Assembly (NCBI RefSeq): GCF_001439635.1
Contig: NZ_LMBZ01000006.1
Location: 1 to 64,000 of the forward strand
Source of the DNA: Solibacillus cecembensis
Lineage (GTDB): Bacteria > Bacillota > Bacilli > Bacillales_A > Planococcaceae
Direction: 5' to 3'
Length of the DNA stretch: 64,000 nucleotides
Part shown: one piece after another, positions 8,886 to 17,884 of the stretch
Layout of the letters: the number at the start of each line of letters is the position of its first letter
Numbering within the stretch: position 1 is the first letter of the stretch
Made by a program: the position numbers and the translations under genes
Notes under the pieces: generated by a model
What the model was told of the DNA's origin: nothing
The model's database searches: none
Seen by the model: only the letters and a program-made list of their open reading frames with translations

Positions 8886-9770
8886 TTAATTTTTCATTTT
8901 TGGATCGAGGGCATCACGTAAACCGTCTCCCATCAAGTTGAAGCCAATAACCGTTAGCATAATCGAAATCCCCGGGAATACCATTGCCCACGGTGCATTA
9001 ATAAAGTAAACGCGTGCATCAGCTAACATTTTTCCCCATTCTGCTTGTGGCGCAACAGCACCTAACCCTAAAAACCCTAATGCAGCAGCTTCAATAATCG
9101 CTGTAGCAATCGCTAATGTACCTTGTACAATTACTGGTGTCATCGAGTTTGGTAAAATATGATTCCACAATATTCGTGAATTTTTCATCCCGATTGCTCT
9201 TGCTGCTACAATATACTCTTCCTGTTTAATCATCAATACACGCGAACGGATTAATCGACCAAATGTAGGTACGTTAATAATCGCAATTGCAATTAATGCA
9301 TTTTGAAGCGATGGTCCTAAAATTGAAACTACCGCTATCGCAAGTAATATACTCGGGAATGCTAACATAATATCAAAAATGCGCGAAATAATTGTATCAA
9401 TCCATCGACCATAGTAGCCTGCAATAATACCTAGAAAACTCCCCATAACAGCTGATAGTAGTACTGCTGAAAAACCAACTGTTAAGGAAATACGCGCACC
9501 ATATAAAACTCGTGAAAAAATATCTCGTCCTAAATCATCTGTTCCAAACCAATGCTCTGCCGATGGTGGCTGTAATCTGTTTGATAATACTTGGTCATTC
9601 ATTCCAAATGGTGCAACTAGAGGACCAATAAACGCAATAATGATAAAGAACGTAACAATTGCTAACCCGAAAAGAGCAGCTTTACTTTTCCTAAAGCTAC
9701 GCCAAGCCTCTTTCCATGGACCTGCAACTTTTTCTTGTGCAACGATTTGCTTGGATGCTAGTTCCGACAT
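8886..9770 (-). CDS. dppC: Dipeptide-type ABC transporter permease (DppC-like)
   Basis: 294 residues. An inner-membrane permease of the DppC/OppC family with an N-terminal cytoplasmic tail, first membrane segment at about 33-53, and a five-helix BPD_transp_1 core. WFGTDDLGRDIFSRVLYG at about 74-91 is the family signature, and the EAA loop is ARAIGMKNSRILWNHILPN. It pairs with the permease at 9785 and takes energy from the ATPases at 12626 and 13597. AGGGAGGGA precedes the ATG. Confidence 0.95.
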   Translation of the reverse strand: MSELASKQIVAQEKVAGPWKEAWRSFRKSKAALFGLAIVTFFIIIAFIGPLVAPFGMNDQVLSNRLQPPSAEHWFGTDDLGRDIFSRVLYGARISLTVGFSAVLLSAVMGSFLGIIAGYYGRWIDTIISRIFDIMLAFPSILLAIAVVSILGPSLQNALIAIAIINVPTFGRLIRSRVLMIKQEEYIVAARAIGMKNSRILWNHILPNSMTPVIVQGTLAIATAIIEAAALGFLGLGAVAPQAEWGKMLADARVYFINAPWAMVFPGISIMLTVIGFNLMGDGLRDALDPKMKN

Positions 9771-9784
9771 GTCGATCCCTCCTT

Positions 9785-10789
9785 CTAGTTGTACTTAATT
9801 CTTGAATCAATAACCGTATATAAAATATCAACGATTAAATTGATCATTACGAATATGAACGCAACGATTAGAATACCCGACTGAATTACCGGATAGTCAC
9901 GATAGCCGATCGCCTCATAAATATAACGACCGATTCCTGGCCAACTGAAAATTGTTTCTGTTAAAATCGCTCCACCTAAAAGCATCCCTAGCTGTAAACC
10001 GATAACTGTTAATACTGGAATTAATGCATTTTTCAGTGCATGCTTATAAATAACAATAAACATTTTTTGCCCTTTTGCACGAGCTGTACGAACGTAATCA
10101 GAGCGCATTACTTCAAGCATTGAAGAACGTGTCATACGTGCAATAATGGCAGTTGGTATTGTTGCTAGTGCTATCCCTGGTAAAATTAAATGCTTAATTG
10201 CTACAACAAATTGATCAAAACGACCTTGAATAAGCGTATCAATTAAATAAAAATTTGTAATCGCATTTATTGGGTCGCGAACTTCTTCACGTCCTGAAGT
10301 TGGAAGCCAGCCTAAGTTAATACTAAAAACCCATTGCTCCAATAAACCAAGCCAGAAGATAGGCATTGAAACACCGATTAAAGCGATAATCATTGCCACA
10401 TAGTCAAACCAAGAATTTTGGAACCAAGCTGAAATAATCCCCGCGTTCATACCGATAATGACTGCTAGAATCATTGCAAAAATTGCAAGTTCAAATGTCG
10501 CAGCTAAATACGGCCAAACCTCGCTTGAAATTGCTTGCGCTGTTCTTAAAGATTCCCCTAAATCTCCTGTAAGAAGACCTTTTAAATACTCGAAATATTG
10601 CACATACCAAGGATTGTCTAGACCTAATTTTGCACGTAATGCGGCCATTGCCTGTTCTGTTGCTTGTTGCCCTAAAATTACCTGTGCCGGATCACCCGGA
10701 ATTGCACGAATAATTAAGAAAACAACAAACGTCATCCCAAGTAGTACCGGAATTAAATGTAAAAGTCTTTTCCCTATGTAGTGAAGCAT
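9785..10789 (-). CDS. dppB: Dipeptide-type ABC transporter permease (DppB-like)
   Basis: 334 residues from the ATG at 10789 (GGAGAGGTGAAGACA ahead); the open frame extends 21 codons further but the DppB family begins at MLHYIGKRLL. Six membrane segments, [11 protein letters not shown] near residue 34-44, and an EAA loop VRTARAKGQKMFIVIYKHAL. It forms the heterodimeric channel with dppC, whose start is 14 bases downstream. Confidence 0.95.
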   Translation of the reverse strand: MLHYIGKRLLHLIPVLLGMTFVVFLIIRAIPGDPAQVILGQQATEQAMAALRAKLGLDNPWYVQYFEYLKGLLTGDLGESLRTAQAISSEVWPYLAATFELAIFAMILAVIIGMNAGIISAWFQNSWFDYVAMIIALIGVSMPIFWLGLLEQWVFSINLGWLPTSGREEVRDPINAITNFYLIDTLIQGRFDQFVVAIKHLILPGIALATIPTAIIARMTRSSMLEVMRSDYVRTARAKGQKMFIVIYKHALKNALIPVLTVIGLQLGMLLGGAILTETIFSWPGIGRYIYEAIGYRDYPVIQSGILIVAFIFVMINLIVDILYTVIDSRIKYN

Positions 10790-10940
10790 TGTCTTCACCT
10801 CTCCATTAATCATTTTCGAATAGCTATTCTGCTTTATTGTTTGAAAGCTCATTTACTAACTTCATCAACAAATTCGTACTCGTATGTAGAATTTGATTCT
10901 ATTTTGAGTGTGCTCTATGAATAACTGTACTTATAAAGAA

Positions 10941-10977
10941 AGGAAGAAAGAAAGGTTTGGCAAGAAACCTTCCTTCT
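10941..10977 (-). terminator. Intra-operon hairpin after the binding-protein gene
   Basis: AAGGTTT and AAACCTT (10952-10971) form a stem, extended by GGAAG/CTTCC, with a T-rich tail on the minus strand. A partial terminator or processing site here would let the binding protein be made in excess over the permeases, as is common in such operons. Confidence 0.5.
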
Positions 10978-10987
10978 CCCCCCTTAA

Positions 10988-12586
10988 TTATTGCATTGAA
11001 ACGTTTTCTAAAGATTCAGAACCTGTTGGGTGTGGTGCATAGCCCGTTACAGATTTAGAAGCACCAAGTAATGGTGTTGAGTGTGCTAATGGTACCCATG
11101 GAGCGTCATCTTTAATAATTACTTGCGCTTGTTTGTAAAGATCGATACGTTTTGCTTCATCAACTTCTGATTGTGCATCGATTAATAATTTATGCACTTC
11201 TGGATTGTCGTAGAAAGAATAGTTGTTTGAACCAATTGTATCGCGGTCAAGTAATGTATATAAGAAATTATCTGGGTCACCGTTATCACCAGTCCACCCT
11301 AACATAAATGCATCCGCTTCACCGTTTTGTGCTTTTTCTAAATACGTTGCCCATTCATAAGTAACGATTTTAGATTTCATACCAACGTCTGCTAAGTTCT
11401 TTTGAATAACTTCAGCAACTTTTGCACCATCTGGCATGTATGGACGTGGTACTGGCATTGCCCATAGTTCAATTTCTTTACCGTCATAACCAGCTGCAGC
11501 TAATAATTCTTTCGCTTTTTCTGGATTGTAATCATAATCCTTAACTTCATCGTTGTAACCTGAAATTGAAGACGGCATCGGGTTGATTGCTACATCTGCG
11601 CGACCATCGTAAAATGCGTCAACAATAGCTTGTTTATCAATTGCATGGTTTACTGCTTGACGTACTAATTTGTTATCAAATGGTGCACGAGTTACTGTTA
11701 AACCTAAGTAACCAATGTTCATTGATGGACGTTCAATTAATTGTAAATCCGCGTTATTTTCAATTTGTAAACCGTCAGATGGGTTAATTCCATCTGCTAA
11801 ATCGATTGCTCCTGATACTAAATCATTTAATCGTGCTGAGTTATCTGGAATCGAACGGAAGATTACTTTATCTAATTTCGGTAATCCTTCTTTCCAGTAG
11901 TTTTCATTTTTTTCAAGCGTAATTGAATTATTACGTTTCCATTCTACAAATTTAAATGGACCTGTACCTACTGGGTTGTCACCAAATTTATCACCTGCTG
12001 CTTCAAATGCAGTTGGTGAAGCGATACCGAAAAGAGCCATTGCAATATTTTTTAAGAATGGTGCTTGTGGACGTGCTAATGTAAATACGACTGTTTTTTC
12101 GTCTGGAGCTTCCACTTTAGCAATAATGTTTTTGCCCTCAGCTTTGAACATTGAGTTGTAGTAATAGAACTCATCTTCTGCACCAGCGCTCCAACGTTCA
12201 AAGTTTTTCACTACAGCTTCAGCGTTAAAGTCCGTATCATCATGGAACTTAATACCTTCTTCTAACGTAAATGTGTAAGTTAAACCGTCTTCAGAAACTG
12301 TCCATTCTTTTGCTAAACCAGGTTGAACAGTTGTGTCACCTTCACTGAAATTTAATAATGTTTCAAAAATGTTTTGTGTTACTTTAATCGATTCGCCGTC
12401 AGTAACTGCTGCTGCATCAAGTGATACAGAATCTGCTCCACGACCGAATACTAATACTTGCTCTTTTTCTTTAGATTCTCCGTCACCAGATTTTGTTTCT
12501 GTTGAACTTGAATCGCTGCCACAAGCTGCTAAAACTGAAATTACTAGTACTAGCAAAAATCCTAGTGACCAAAATTTGTTCTTCAT
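10988..12586 (-). CDS. Dipeptide-type ABC transporter substrate-binding lipoprotein (copy 1)
   Basis: 532 residues, lipobox LAAC with Cys near residue 22, followed by a Ser/Thr/Glu linker and an SBP_bac_5 domain. FGRGADSVSLD opens the mature fold. It delivers peptides to the DppBC channel. Only 39 bases separate it from the upstream ATPase gene, so it is co-transcribed. Near-duplicate of the protein at 6678-8324, and probably the ancestral copy because its neighbourhood is intact. Confidence 0.95.
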   Translation of the reverse strand: MKNKFWSLGFLLVLVISVLAACGSDSSSTETKSGDGESKEKEQVLVFGRGADSVSLDAAAVTDGESIKVTQNIFETLLNFSEGDTTVQPGLAKEWTVSEDGLTYTFTLEEGIKFHDDTDFNAEAVVKNFERWSAGAEDEFYYYNSMFKAEGKNIIAKVEAPDEKTVVFTLARPQAPFLKNIAMALFGIASPTAFEAAGDKFGDNPVGTGPFKFVEWKRNNSITLEKNENYWKEGLPKLDKVIFRSIPDNSARLNDLVSGAIDLADGINPSDGLQIENNADLQLIERPSMNIGYLGLTVTRAPFDNKLVRQAVNHAIDKQAIVDAFYDGRADVAINPMPSSISGYNDEVKDYDYNPEKAKELLAAAGYDGKEIELWAMPVPRPYMPDGAKVAEVIQKNLADVGMKSKIVTYEWATYLEKAQNGEADAFMLGWTGDNGDPDNFLYTLLDRDTIGSNNYSFYDNPEVHKLLIDAQSEVDEAKRIDLYKQAQVIIKDDAPWVPLAHSTPLLGASKSVTGYAPHPTGSESLENVSMQ

Positions 12587-12625
12587 ATCCTTACTTCCCC
12601 TCTTCTTATGTAGTTATATCAAACG

Positions 12626-13600
12626 TTACTGGTCATTATATAAATGACAAGCAACTGAGTGACCTGGTTTAATTTCTCTTAAGTTTGGTGCTTTTTGTTT
12701 ACATTCTTCCGTCGCGAATGGACAGCGTGTGTGGAATGTACATCCAGAAGGTGGATTTGATGGACTTGGAATATCTCCAGTCAATAACATTTGATCTCCC
12801 TGGAATTCTGGATCCGGAATAGGTACAGCCGAAAGTAATGCTTGTGTATATGGGTGTAACGGTTTATCGTACAAGGATTCACTCGTTGCCAGTTCTACCA
12901 TACGACCTAAATACATAACCCCTACTCGGTCACTTATATGACGCACTACCCCTAAATCATGGGCAATGAAAATATACGTTAACTTTAAATCTTCCTGTAA
13001 CTGTTTCATCAAATTTAATACTTGCGCTTGAATGGATACATCTAATGCAGACACAGGTTCATCCGCAATAATTAATTTGGGATTTGTCATTAATGCGCGC
13101 GCAATACCTACACGTTGACGCTGACCACCACTAAATTGGTGAGGGTAACGTTTTGCGTGATATTCACTTAATCCAACAATTTTTAAGTATTCCATTACTT
13201 TTTTCTTTCGTTCAGCACCATCACCCATACCGTGTACAATTAATGGCTCTTCTAAAATTTTTTCGATTGTATGACGTGGATTAAGAGAAGCATACGGATC
13301 TTGAAAGACCATTTGAATTTCACGTCGTATTTTACGCATATCCTCATTAGATAAATCCGTTAAGTCTGTGCCATCAAATTCGATTTTTCCTTCAGTTGGT
13401 TCAGTTAAGCGCATTATCGTCCGCCCAGTTGTTGACTTCCCACAACCCGATTCACCAACGATACCTAGTGTTTCACCTTCATACACTTCAAACGAAACAT
13501 CGTCAACAGCCTTTACATGCCCTGTTACACGTGCAAACATACCTGTTCGAATGGGAAAGTATTTCTTTAAATTATTAACTTTTAATAATACTTTACTCAT
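12626..13600 (-). CDS. dppF: Dipeptide-type ABC transporter ATPase (DppF-like)
   Basis: 324 residues from the ATG at 13600, whose ATGA overlaps the stop of the upstream ATPase gene, so translation is coupled. Walker [10 protein letters not shown] near residue 53, signature [13 protein letters not shown], Walker B LIIADEP, H-loop IAHDLG. The C-terminal oligopeptide-transporter extension has the iron-sulfur-type cysteines [15 protein letters not shown], as in DppF/OppF. It works as a heterodimer with the product of 13597-14586. Confidence 0.96.
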   Translation of the reverse strand: MSKVLLKVNNLKKYFPIRTGMFARVTGHVKAVDDVSFEVYEGETLGIVGESGCGKSTTGRTIMRLTEPTEGKIEFDGTDLTDLSNEDMRKIRREIQMVFQDPYASLNPRHTIEKILEEPLIVHGMGDGAERKKKVMEYLKIVGLSEYHAKRYPHQFSGGQRQRVGIARALMTNPKLIIADEPVSALDVSIQAQVLNLMKQLQEDLKLTYIFIAHDLGVVRHISDRVGVMYLGRMVELATSESLYDKPLHPYTQALLSAVPIPDPEFQGDQMLLTGDIPSPSNPPSGCTFHTRCPFATEECKQKAPNLREIKPGHSVACHLYNDQ

Positions 13601-14586
13601 TGTTTGATGCCCTCCTCTACTAAGAAGCAACGAGATTTATGTGTACTAGATAGTTCAAATAATGCTGGTGTTTCAGCCGTACAACGTTCTGTGACATACT
13701 GACAACGCGCAGCAAATCGACACCCTGTTTTAATAGAGCCCGGTTTCGGAACATTACCCGGAATCGAAAATAAACTATCTTTTTTATAGCGCATATCTGG
13801 AACCGATTGTATCAAGCCTTGTGTATATGGATGTTGTGGATTTTTGAAAATCTCCTTTACTGGCGCTTCTTCAACCACTTGCCCTGCATACATAACAACT
13901 ACACGTTCACATGTTTCTGCGACTACACCTAAATCATGCGTAATTAATAAAATCGCCGTATTCAAACGCTCATTTAAATCCTTCATTAGTTTTAAAATTT
14001 GCGCTTGAATCGTTACATCCAATGCTGTTGTAGGCTCATCCGCAATAAGTACTTTCGGATCACATACTAACGCCATAGCAATCATGACACGTTGACGCAT
14101 CCCACCTGACAGTTGGTGTGGATATTCATTAATAAGCTCTTCCGAACGAGGTAAACCTACCAACTTCATAATTTCAATTGCTCTTGCTATAGCCTGCTTT
14201 TTGGACCAAGATTTATTATGTATACGAATCGCTTCCACTAATTGATTGCCTATAGTAAATAATGGATTCAACGATGTCATTGGCTCTTGGAAGATCATTG
14301 CAACATCTTTACCACGAACAGCGCGCATTTGTTTATCCGTTAATTTTGTTAAGTCTTTGCCCTCTAGCAATATTTCTCCGTTCGTAATTTTACCTGGTGG
14401 GCTTGGTACTAACCCCATGATTGACAGTGATGTTACACTTTTTCCACATCCAGATTCCCCTACGATGCCAAGAATTTCACCTTCATGAACATCAAAATGT
14501 ATATTATCTACAGCTTGAACTGCGCCGTCATCTGTGAAGAAAGTTGTTTCTAAACCTTTCACATCAAGAAGTACTTTACGTGTCAT
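13597..14586 (-). CDS. dppD: Dipeptide-type ABC transporter ATPase (DppD-like)
   Basis: 329 residues, first gene of the operon. Walker A GESGCGKS near residue 42, Q-loop [10 protein letters not shown], signature [15 protein letters not shown], Walker [14 protein letters not shown]-loop ITHDLG. The C-terminal cysteine cluster GCRFAARCQYVTERC is typical of the DppD/OppD family. GGGGGAACAAG precedes the ATG. The operon sits between the homologues of ygaE and ygaD, which are neighbours in B. subtilis. Confidence 0.96.
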   Translation of the reverse strand: MTRKVLLDVKGLETTFFTDDGAVQAVDNIHFDVHEGEILGIVGESGCGKSVTSLSIMGLVPSPPGKITNGEILLEGKDLTKLTDKQMRAVRGKDVAMIFQEPMTSLNPLFTIGNQLVEAIRIHNKSWSKKQAIARAIEIMKLVGLPRSEELINEYPHQLSGGMRQRVMIAMALVCDPKVLIADEPTTALDVTIQAQILKLMKDLNERLNTAILLITHDLGVVAETCERVVVMYAGQVVEEAPVKEIFKNPQHPYTQGLIQSVPDMRYKKDSLFSIPGNVPKPGSIKTGCRFAARCQYVTERCTAETPALFELSSTHKSRCFLVEEGIKQ

Positions 14587-14683
14587 CTTGTTCCCCCTAT
14601 TTTCTGAATAACGAATTTCGAATAGACCTTATGATAAACCAAAGTCTAACAATATACAATATTCTAAAAAATATTATTTATTA

Positions 14684-14698
14684 AATTTTCTGAATAGT
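14684..14698. promoter_or_regulatory. CodY-like box upstream of the dpp operon (site 1)
   Basis: AATTTTCTGAATAGT has two mismatches to the CodY consensus AATTTTCWGAAAATT. It lies about 100 bases upstream of the first ATPase gene. Peptide transporters are common CodY targets. Confidence 0.4.
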
Positions 14699-14758
14699 AA
14701 TAAAAATGTGATTTAATATTCTTTAAACATCAAAATGTTACAACTTTATAAAATTCCG

Positions 14759-14773
14759 AATTTTCCGAATATT
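14759..14773. promoter_or_regulatory. CodY-like box upstream of the dpp operon (site 2)
   Basis: AATTTTCCGAATATT has two mismatches to AATTTTCWGAAAATT. With the previous site it makes the 342-base gap 14587-14928 a likely control region. The rest of that gap is AT-rich sequence in which I could not place a convincing promoter. Confidence 0.35.
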
Positions 14774-14817
14774 ATTCTAACATATATTTTAAGTGAAAAT
14801 CATTTATTTTTGCATAG

Positions 14818-14856
14818 AAAAAGCACATCATTTCAATTTCAAAAATGATGTGCTTT
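14818..14856 (-). terminator. ygaD terminator
   Basis: AAAGCACATCATTT pairs with AAATGATGTGCTTT, and the minus-strand 3' side ends in a T run. Confidence 0.85.
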
Positions 14857-14928
14857 TAGCTATATAAATTCACTTTTTACTTCAATACTTTAAACTATTT
14901 CTAAATAACCGCATTATGCAAATTGAAT

Positions 14929-16674
14929 CTAATCTAATTTTTGTACTTGGAATAAATTATAGTACGCACCATGTTGATTCATTAGTTGCTCATGATTGCC
15001 TGACTCTGCCACTTCCCCATGTTCAATGACGAAAATCCTATCTGCATGTGTAATTGTCGACAAGCGGTGTGCAATGACAATCGTTGTACGATCACTTGCA
15101 AGTCGGTCAAGCGAGTCTTGAATTAATGCTTCGCTTTCTAAATCAAGTGCAGAAGTCGCTTCATCCAATACTAGGATTGGCGGGTCTTTTAAAAATACTC
15201 GTGCAATCGCGACACGCTGTTTTTGACCACCAGACAGCTTGACACCGCGCTCGCCCACTTTCGTATCGTATCCTTCTGGCAAATTCATAATAAAGTCATG
15301 TGCATTGGCCGCCTTGGCAGCAGCAATAATTTGCTCTTCCGAAGCAGTTGGATTCCCCATTAAAATATTTTGCTTTACAGAATCACTAAATAAAATATTA
15401 TCCTGTAACACAATTCCGATTTGTGCGCGTAAAGATGGTGTCGTCACATCGCGTACGTCCAAGTCATCGATTTTTACCGCACCTTCTACAACATCATAGA
15501 AGCGTGGAATTAAGCTGACAATGGTCGATTTACCGCCGCCACTCATGCCAACGAATGCCACTGTTTGTCCTGGCTCAATCGTGAAATCTACCTTGTTCAA
15601 TATTGTATTGCCACTTTCTTCATATTTAAATGTCACATTTTCAAATTGTAACTTTCCTTGCGCTTTTGGCAATTCAATTGCATTGTCTTTATTTTGAACA
15701 TCGTATTTTTCATCCATTAATTCAAACATCCGGTCCATCGAAGCAATTGACTGTGTTAATACAGTCGATGAGCTAACTAATCGGCGGAGTGGACCATAAA
15801 GTCTATCAATATACGCATAAAATGCCACCATAACACCTATTGATAAAGCATCATTTAAATATTGATAACCTGCATAACCAATAATGATTAATGGTGCCAT
15901 ATCGGTAATCGTATTAACTACTGCAAAGGATTTCGCATTCCAGCGTGAATGATCTAATGCTTTATTTAAAAACTCTCCATTTGTTTCATCAAAAATTTTC
16001 TGCTCATGCTTTTCCAAAGTAAAACTTTTAATAATACTCATTCCTGCAACACGTTCATGCAAATAACTTTGTACACCTGCTAATGCTTGCGAACGTGCAC
16101 CTGTTAAGCTACGTAGCTTACCGAAGAAATATTTCACACTAATCATGTAAAACGGCAATGCAATAAGTGAGACAAGTGTCAGCTTCACATCCATTTTAAA
16201 CATAATTGCTACGACAATAATAATTGTGACAAGGTCAAGCCATAAATTCATTAACCCCGTCATGACAAAGTTTTTCGTTTGCTCAACATCGTTTATAACA
16301 CGTGAGATCACTTCTCCCGCGCGCGTGTTGGCATAATATTTTAAACTAAGCTTCTGTAAGTGGCCATAAAGCTCTTTACGAATATCAAATAAAATATTAT
16401 TACTTAAATTTTGAGCAAAATATTGGCGATAATACTCAATTGGCGGACGAATAACGAAAAATAGCACTAAGCCTATTCCAATCCATGTAAAAAGTTGCGA
16501 TGTTTTTTCATCTTTTGATAAATTATCATTTAATAAAATATCGTCTAATACGATTTGTAATAACCAAGGTAAAAATAATGGGATTGTAAATTTAATAATC
16601 CCAATAATTATTGTTAAAAAGAGTAGAAATTTATATGGCTTTACGAAGCGCAAATACCGCTTGATACTGTCCAC
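14929..16674 (-). CDS. ygaD: ABC exporter, ATP-binding and membrane domains fused (YgaD-like)
   Basis: 581 residues from the GTG at 16674, chosen because the family starts at about DSIKRYLRFVKPYK; a GTG four codons upstream is too close to the AAGGG ribosome site. Six membrane helices (about 15-310) then a nucleotide-binding domain with Walker A GMSGGGKST near 375, signature LSGGQKQRVAIAR, Walker B ILVLDEATSALD and H-loop AHRLST. A homodimeric half-transporter of the multidrug/lipid (MsbA-LmrA) class; substrate unknown. Confidence 0.93.
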   Translation of the reverse strand: MDSIKRYLRFVKPYKFLLFLTIIIGIIKFTIPLFLPWLLQIVLDDILLNDNLSKDEKTSQLFTWIGIGLVLFFVIRPPIEYYRQYFAQNLSNNILFDIRKELYGHLQKLSLKYYANTRAGEVISRVINDVEQTKNFVMTGLMNLWLDLVTIIIVVAIMFKMDVKLTLVSLIALPFYMISVKYFFGKLRSLTGARSQALAGVQSYLHERVAGMSIIKSFTLEKHEQKIFDETNGEFLNKALDHSRWNAKSFAVVNTITDMAPLIIIGYAGYQYLNDALSIGVMVAFYAYIDRLYGPLRRLVSSSTVLTQSIASMDRMFELMDEKYDVQNKDNAIELPKAQGKLQFENVTFKYEESGNTILNKVDFTIEPGQTVAFVGMSGGGKSTIVSLIPRFYDVVEGAVKIDDLDVRDVTTPSLRAQIGIVLQDNILFSDSVKQNILMGNPTASEEQIIAAAKAANAHDFIMNLPEGYDTKVGERGVKLSGGQKQRVAIARVFLKDPPILVLDEATSALDLESEALIQDSLDRLASDRTTIVIAHRLSTITHADRIFVIEHGEVAESGNHEQLMNQHGAYYNLFQVQKLD

Positions 16675-16784
16675 TGCAAAAAACACATCCCTTCAGAAAT
16701 TTTGCGACAATCCCTATCATACCATACCCTTCTTTTTGAAATAAATTTTATGCTTTAAGGTATTATTTGCATTTCTCCAAATAA

Positions 16785-16827
16785 AAAACACAAGCAAACT
16801 TCATTCCCAATGGTTTGCTCGTGTTTT
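16785..16827 (-). terminator. Terminator after the DUF402 gene
   Basis: AACAC-AAGCAAAC pairs with GTTTGCT-GTGTT with one bulge, with flanking A and T runs. Confidence 0.75.
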
Positions 16828-16829
16828 AG

Positions 16830-17378
16830 CTATTCTTTATTTGCTTGAATTTCACTAAGTAGTTCGTAGCGGTTTGTCCATACTTGAATAAAGTCCGGTG
16901 CGAATGGGCCACGTCGTTGTTCAATCCAACTTATTAACGTTTTTACATTTCTCTTTAAAATTTTATCGATTACTTCTGGATAATTCATTTCCTTTTTATG
17001 CTGCTCATATTCATCTTCATCTAACAATGCATGGCTCATGTCTGGAAATACTTTGACATCAAGATCATAATCAATATACTTTAAACAATTATTATCAAAT
17101 ACAAATGGGGAACTAATATTACAATAGTAATAAACCCCATCTTCACGAAGCATACAAATAATATTAAACCAGTGCTCTGCATGGAAATAGCAAATAGATG
17201 GTTCACGTGTCAGCCATGTACGTCCATCCGATTCGGTAACAAGCGTTTTTTCATTTGCCCCAATAATAATATTTTTGGTCGCCTTTAAAACCATCGTTTC
17301 TTGCCAGACACGGTGGATATTACCGTTATGTTTATAGCTATGTATTTGTATCGTTTCTCCTTCTATTGGTAATGCCAT
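16830..17378 (-). CDS. ygaC: DUF402 family phosphatase-like protein (YgaC-like)
   Basis: 182 residues from the ATG at 17378 after AGGTGGGG; upstream in-frame codons lack a ribosome site. Characteristic DUF402/FomD-like blocks are [19 protein letters not shown] and [14 protein letters not shown], the last with the conserved acidic metal ligands, and LLDEDEYE. Members include nucleoside di/triphosphatases. Close in length and order to B. subtilis YgaC. The specific substrate is unknown. Confidence 0.88.
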   Translation of the reverse strand: MALPIEGETIQIHSYKHNGNIHRVWQETMVLKATKNIIIGANEKTLVTESDGRTWLTREPSICYFHAEHWFNIICMLREDGVYYYCNISSPFVFDNNCLKYIDYDLDVKVFPDMSHALLDEDEYEQHKKEMNYPEVIDKILKRNVKTLISWIEQRRGPFAPDFIQVWTNRYELLSEIQANKE

Positions 17379-17524
17379 TTGAAGCCCCACCTTTTCGTCT
17401 AAGATAAAAATTCTAGCAGTCTTTATGTCATTATAACAATGGTTTGACAAAACTTGTAGTTAGATTATCATCATTTTCATAATTGTGAAGAAAAAGGTTC
17501 TTTTTGCATTATCTAAAAAGGAAA

Positions 17525-17550
17525 AAAGTGCATTCAATTGAATGCACTTT
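17525..17550 (-). terminator. Terminator after the SASP gene
   Basis: A perfect 26-base palindrome (AAAGTGCATTCAA and its complement) followed on the minus strand by TTTTTTCC. Confidence 0.85.
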
Positions 17551-17604
17551 CACCAGAATAATCGTCTTTTCACACTGTAATAGGTTTAATTAACACAAAG
17601 CAAA

Positions 17605-17781
17605 TTAAAAATTGTTGTTATTTTGCTTCGTAAATTGTTTATTACGTTGCTCAGTTTTTTGCTTTTGAGTTTGTTGTTGTAATTGATTTAAATCTTGTTC
17701 CTGCCCAAATTCCTCTCCATTATTTTGTTGTTTGTTCGTTTGTTGCCCTTTTTGCAATGGATTATTTTGATTTTTCTTCAT
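17605..17781 (-). CDS. sspE: Gamma-type small acid-soluble spore protein
   Basis: 58 residues from the ATG at 17781 (GGAGGTGATATTG ahead). Composed largely of Gln, Asn, Lys and Glu, with an EEFGQEQDL stretch like the EFGTEF repeats of gamma-type SASP. Gamma SASPs fill the spore core and are degraded by GPR during germination as an amino acid store. No cysteine, methionine or tryptophan inside, as usual for the family. Position between mutY and ygaC matches sspE in B. subtilis, and a sigma-G-like promoter precedes it. It is shorter than B. subtilis SspE (84) and lacks clear tandem repeats. Confidence 0.75.
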   Translation of the reverse strand: MKKNQNNPLQKGQQTNKQQNNGEEFGQEQDLNQLQQQTQKQKTEQRNKQFTKQNNNNF

Positions 17782-17802
17782 CAATATCACCTCCATGCTT
17801 AC

Positions 17803-17832
17803 TATTGTGGTCTGAGGTGAATTAAAATATGC
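17803..17832 (-). promoter_or_regulatory. Sigma-G-like promoter of the SASP gene
   Basis: Minus-strand GCATA (17828-17832), 18-base spacer, CACAATA (17803-17809): one mismatch to the sigma-G pattern GHATR-N18-CATNHTA. The implied start lies only about 15 bases ahead of the coding start, just including GGAGGTG. Confidence 0.5.
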
Positions 17833-17884
17833 CTGCATGTTATTGGTAATATCGATGTATAACTAGGAATAAATCCTTCTACTT

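Noticed and set aside
10988..11012. AAACGTTTTCT near the end of the binding-protein gene as a cre site
   Set aside because: One base short of the consensus spacing and inside the last codons of the gene.
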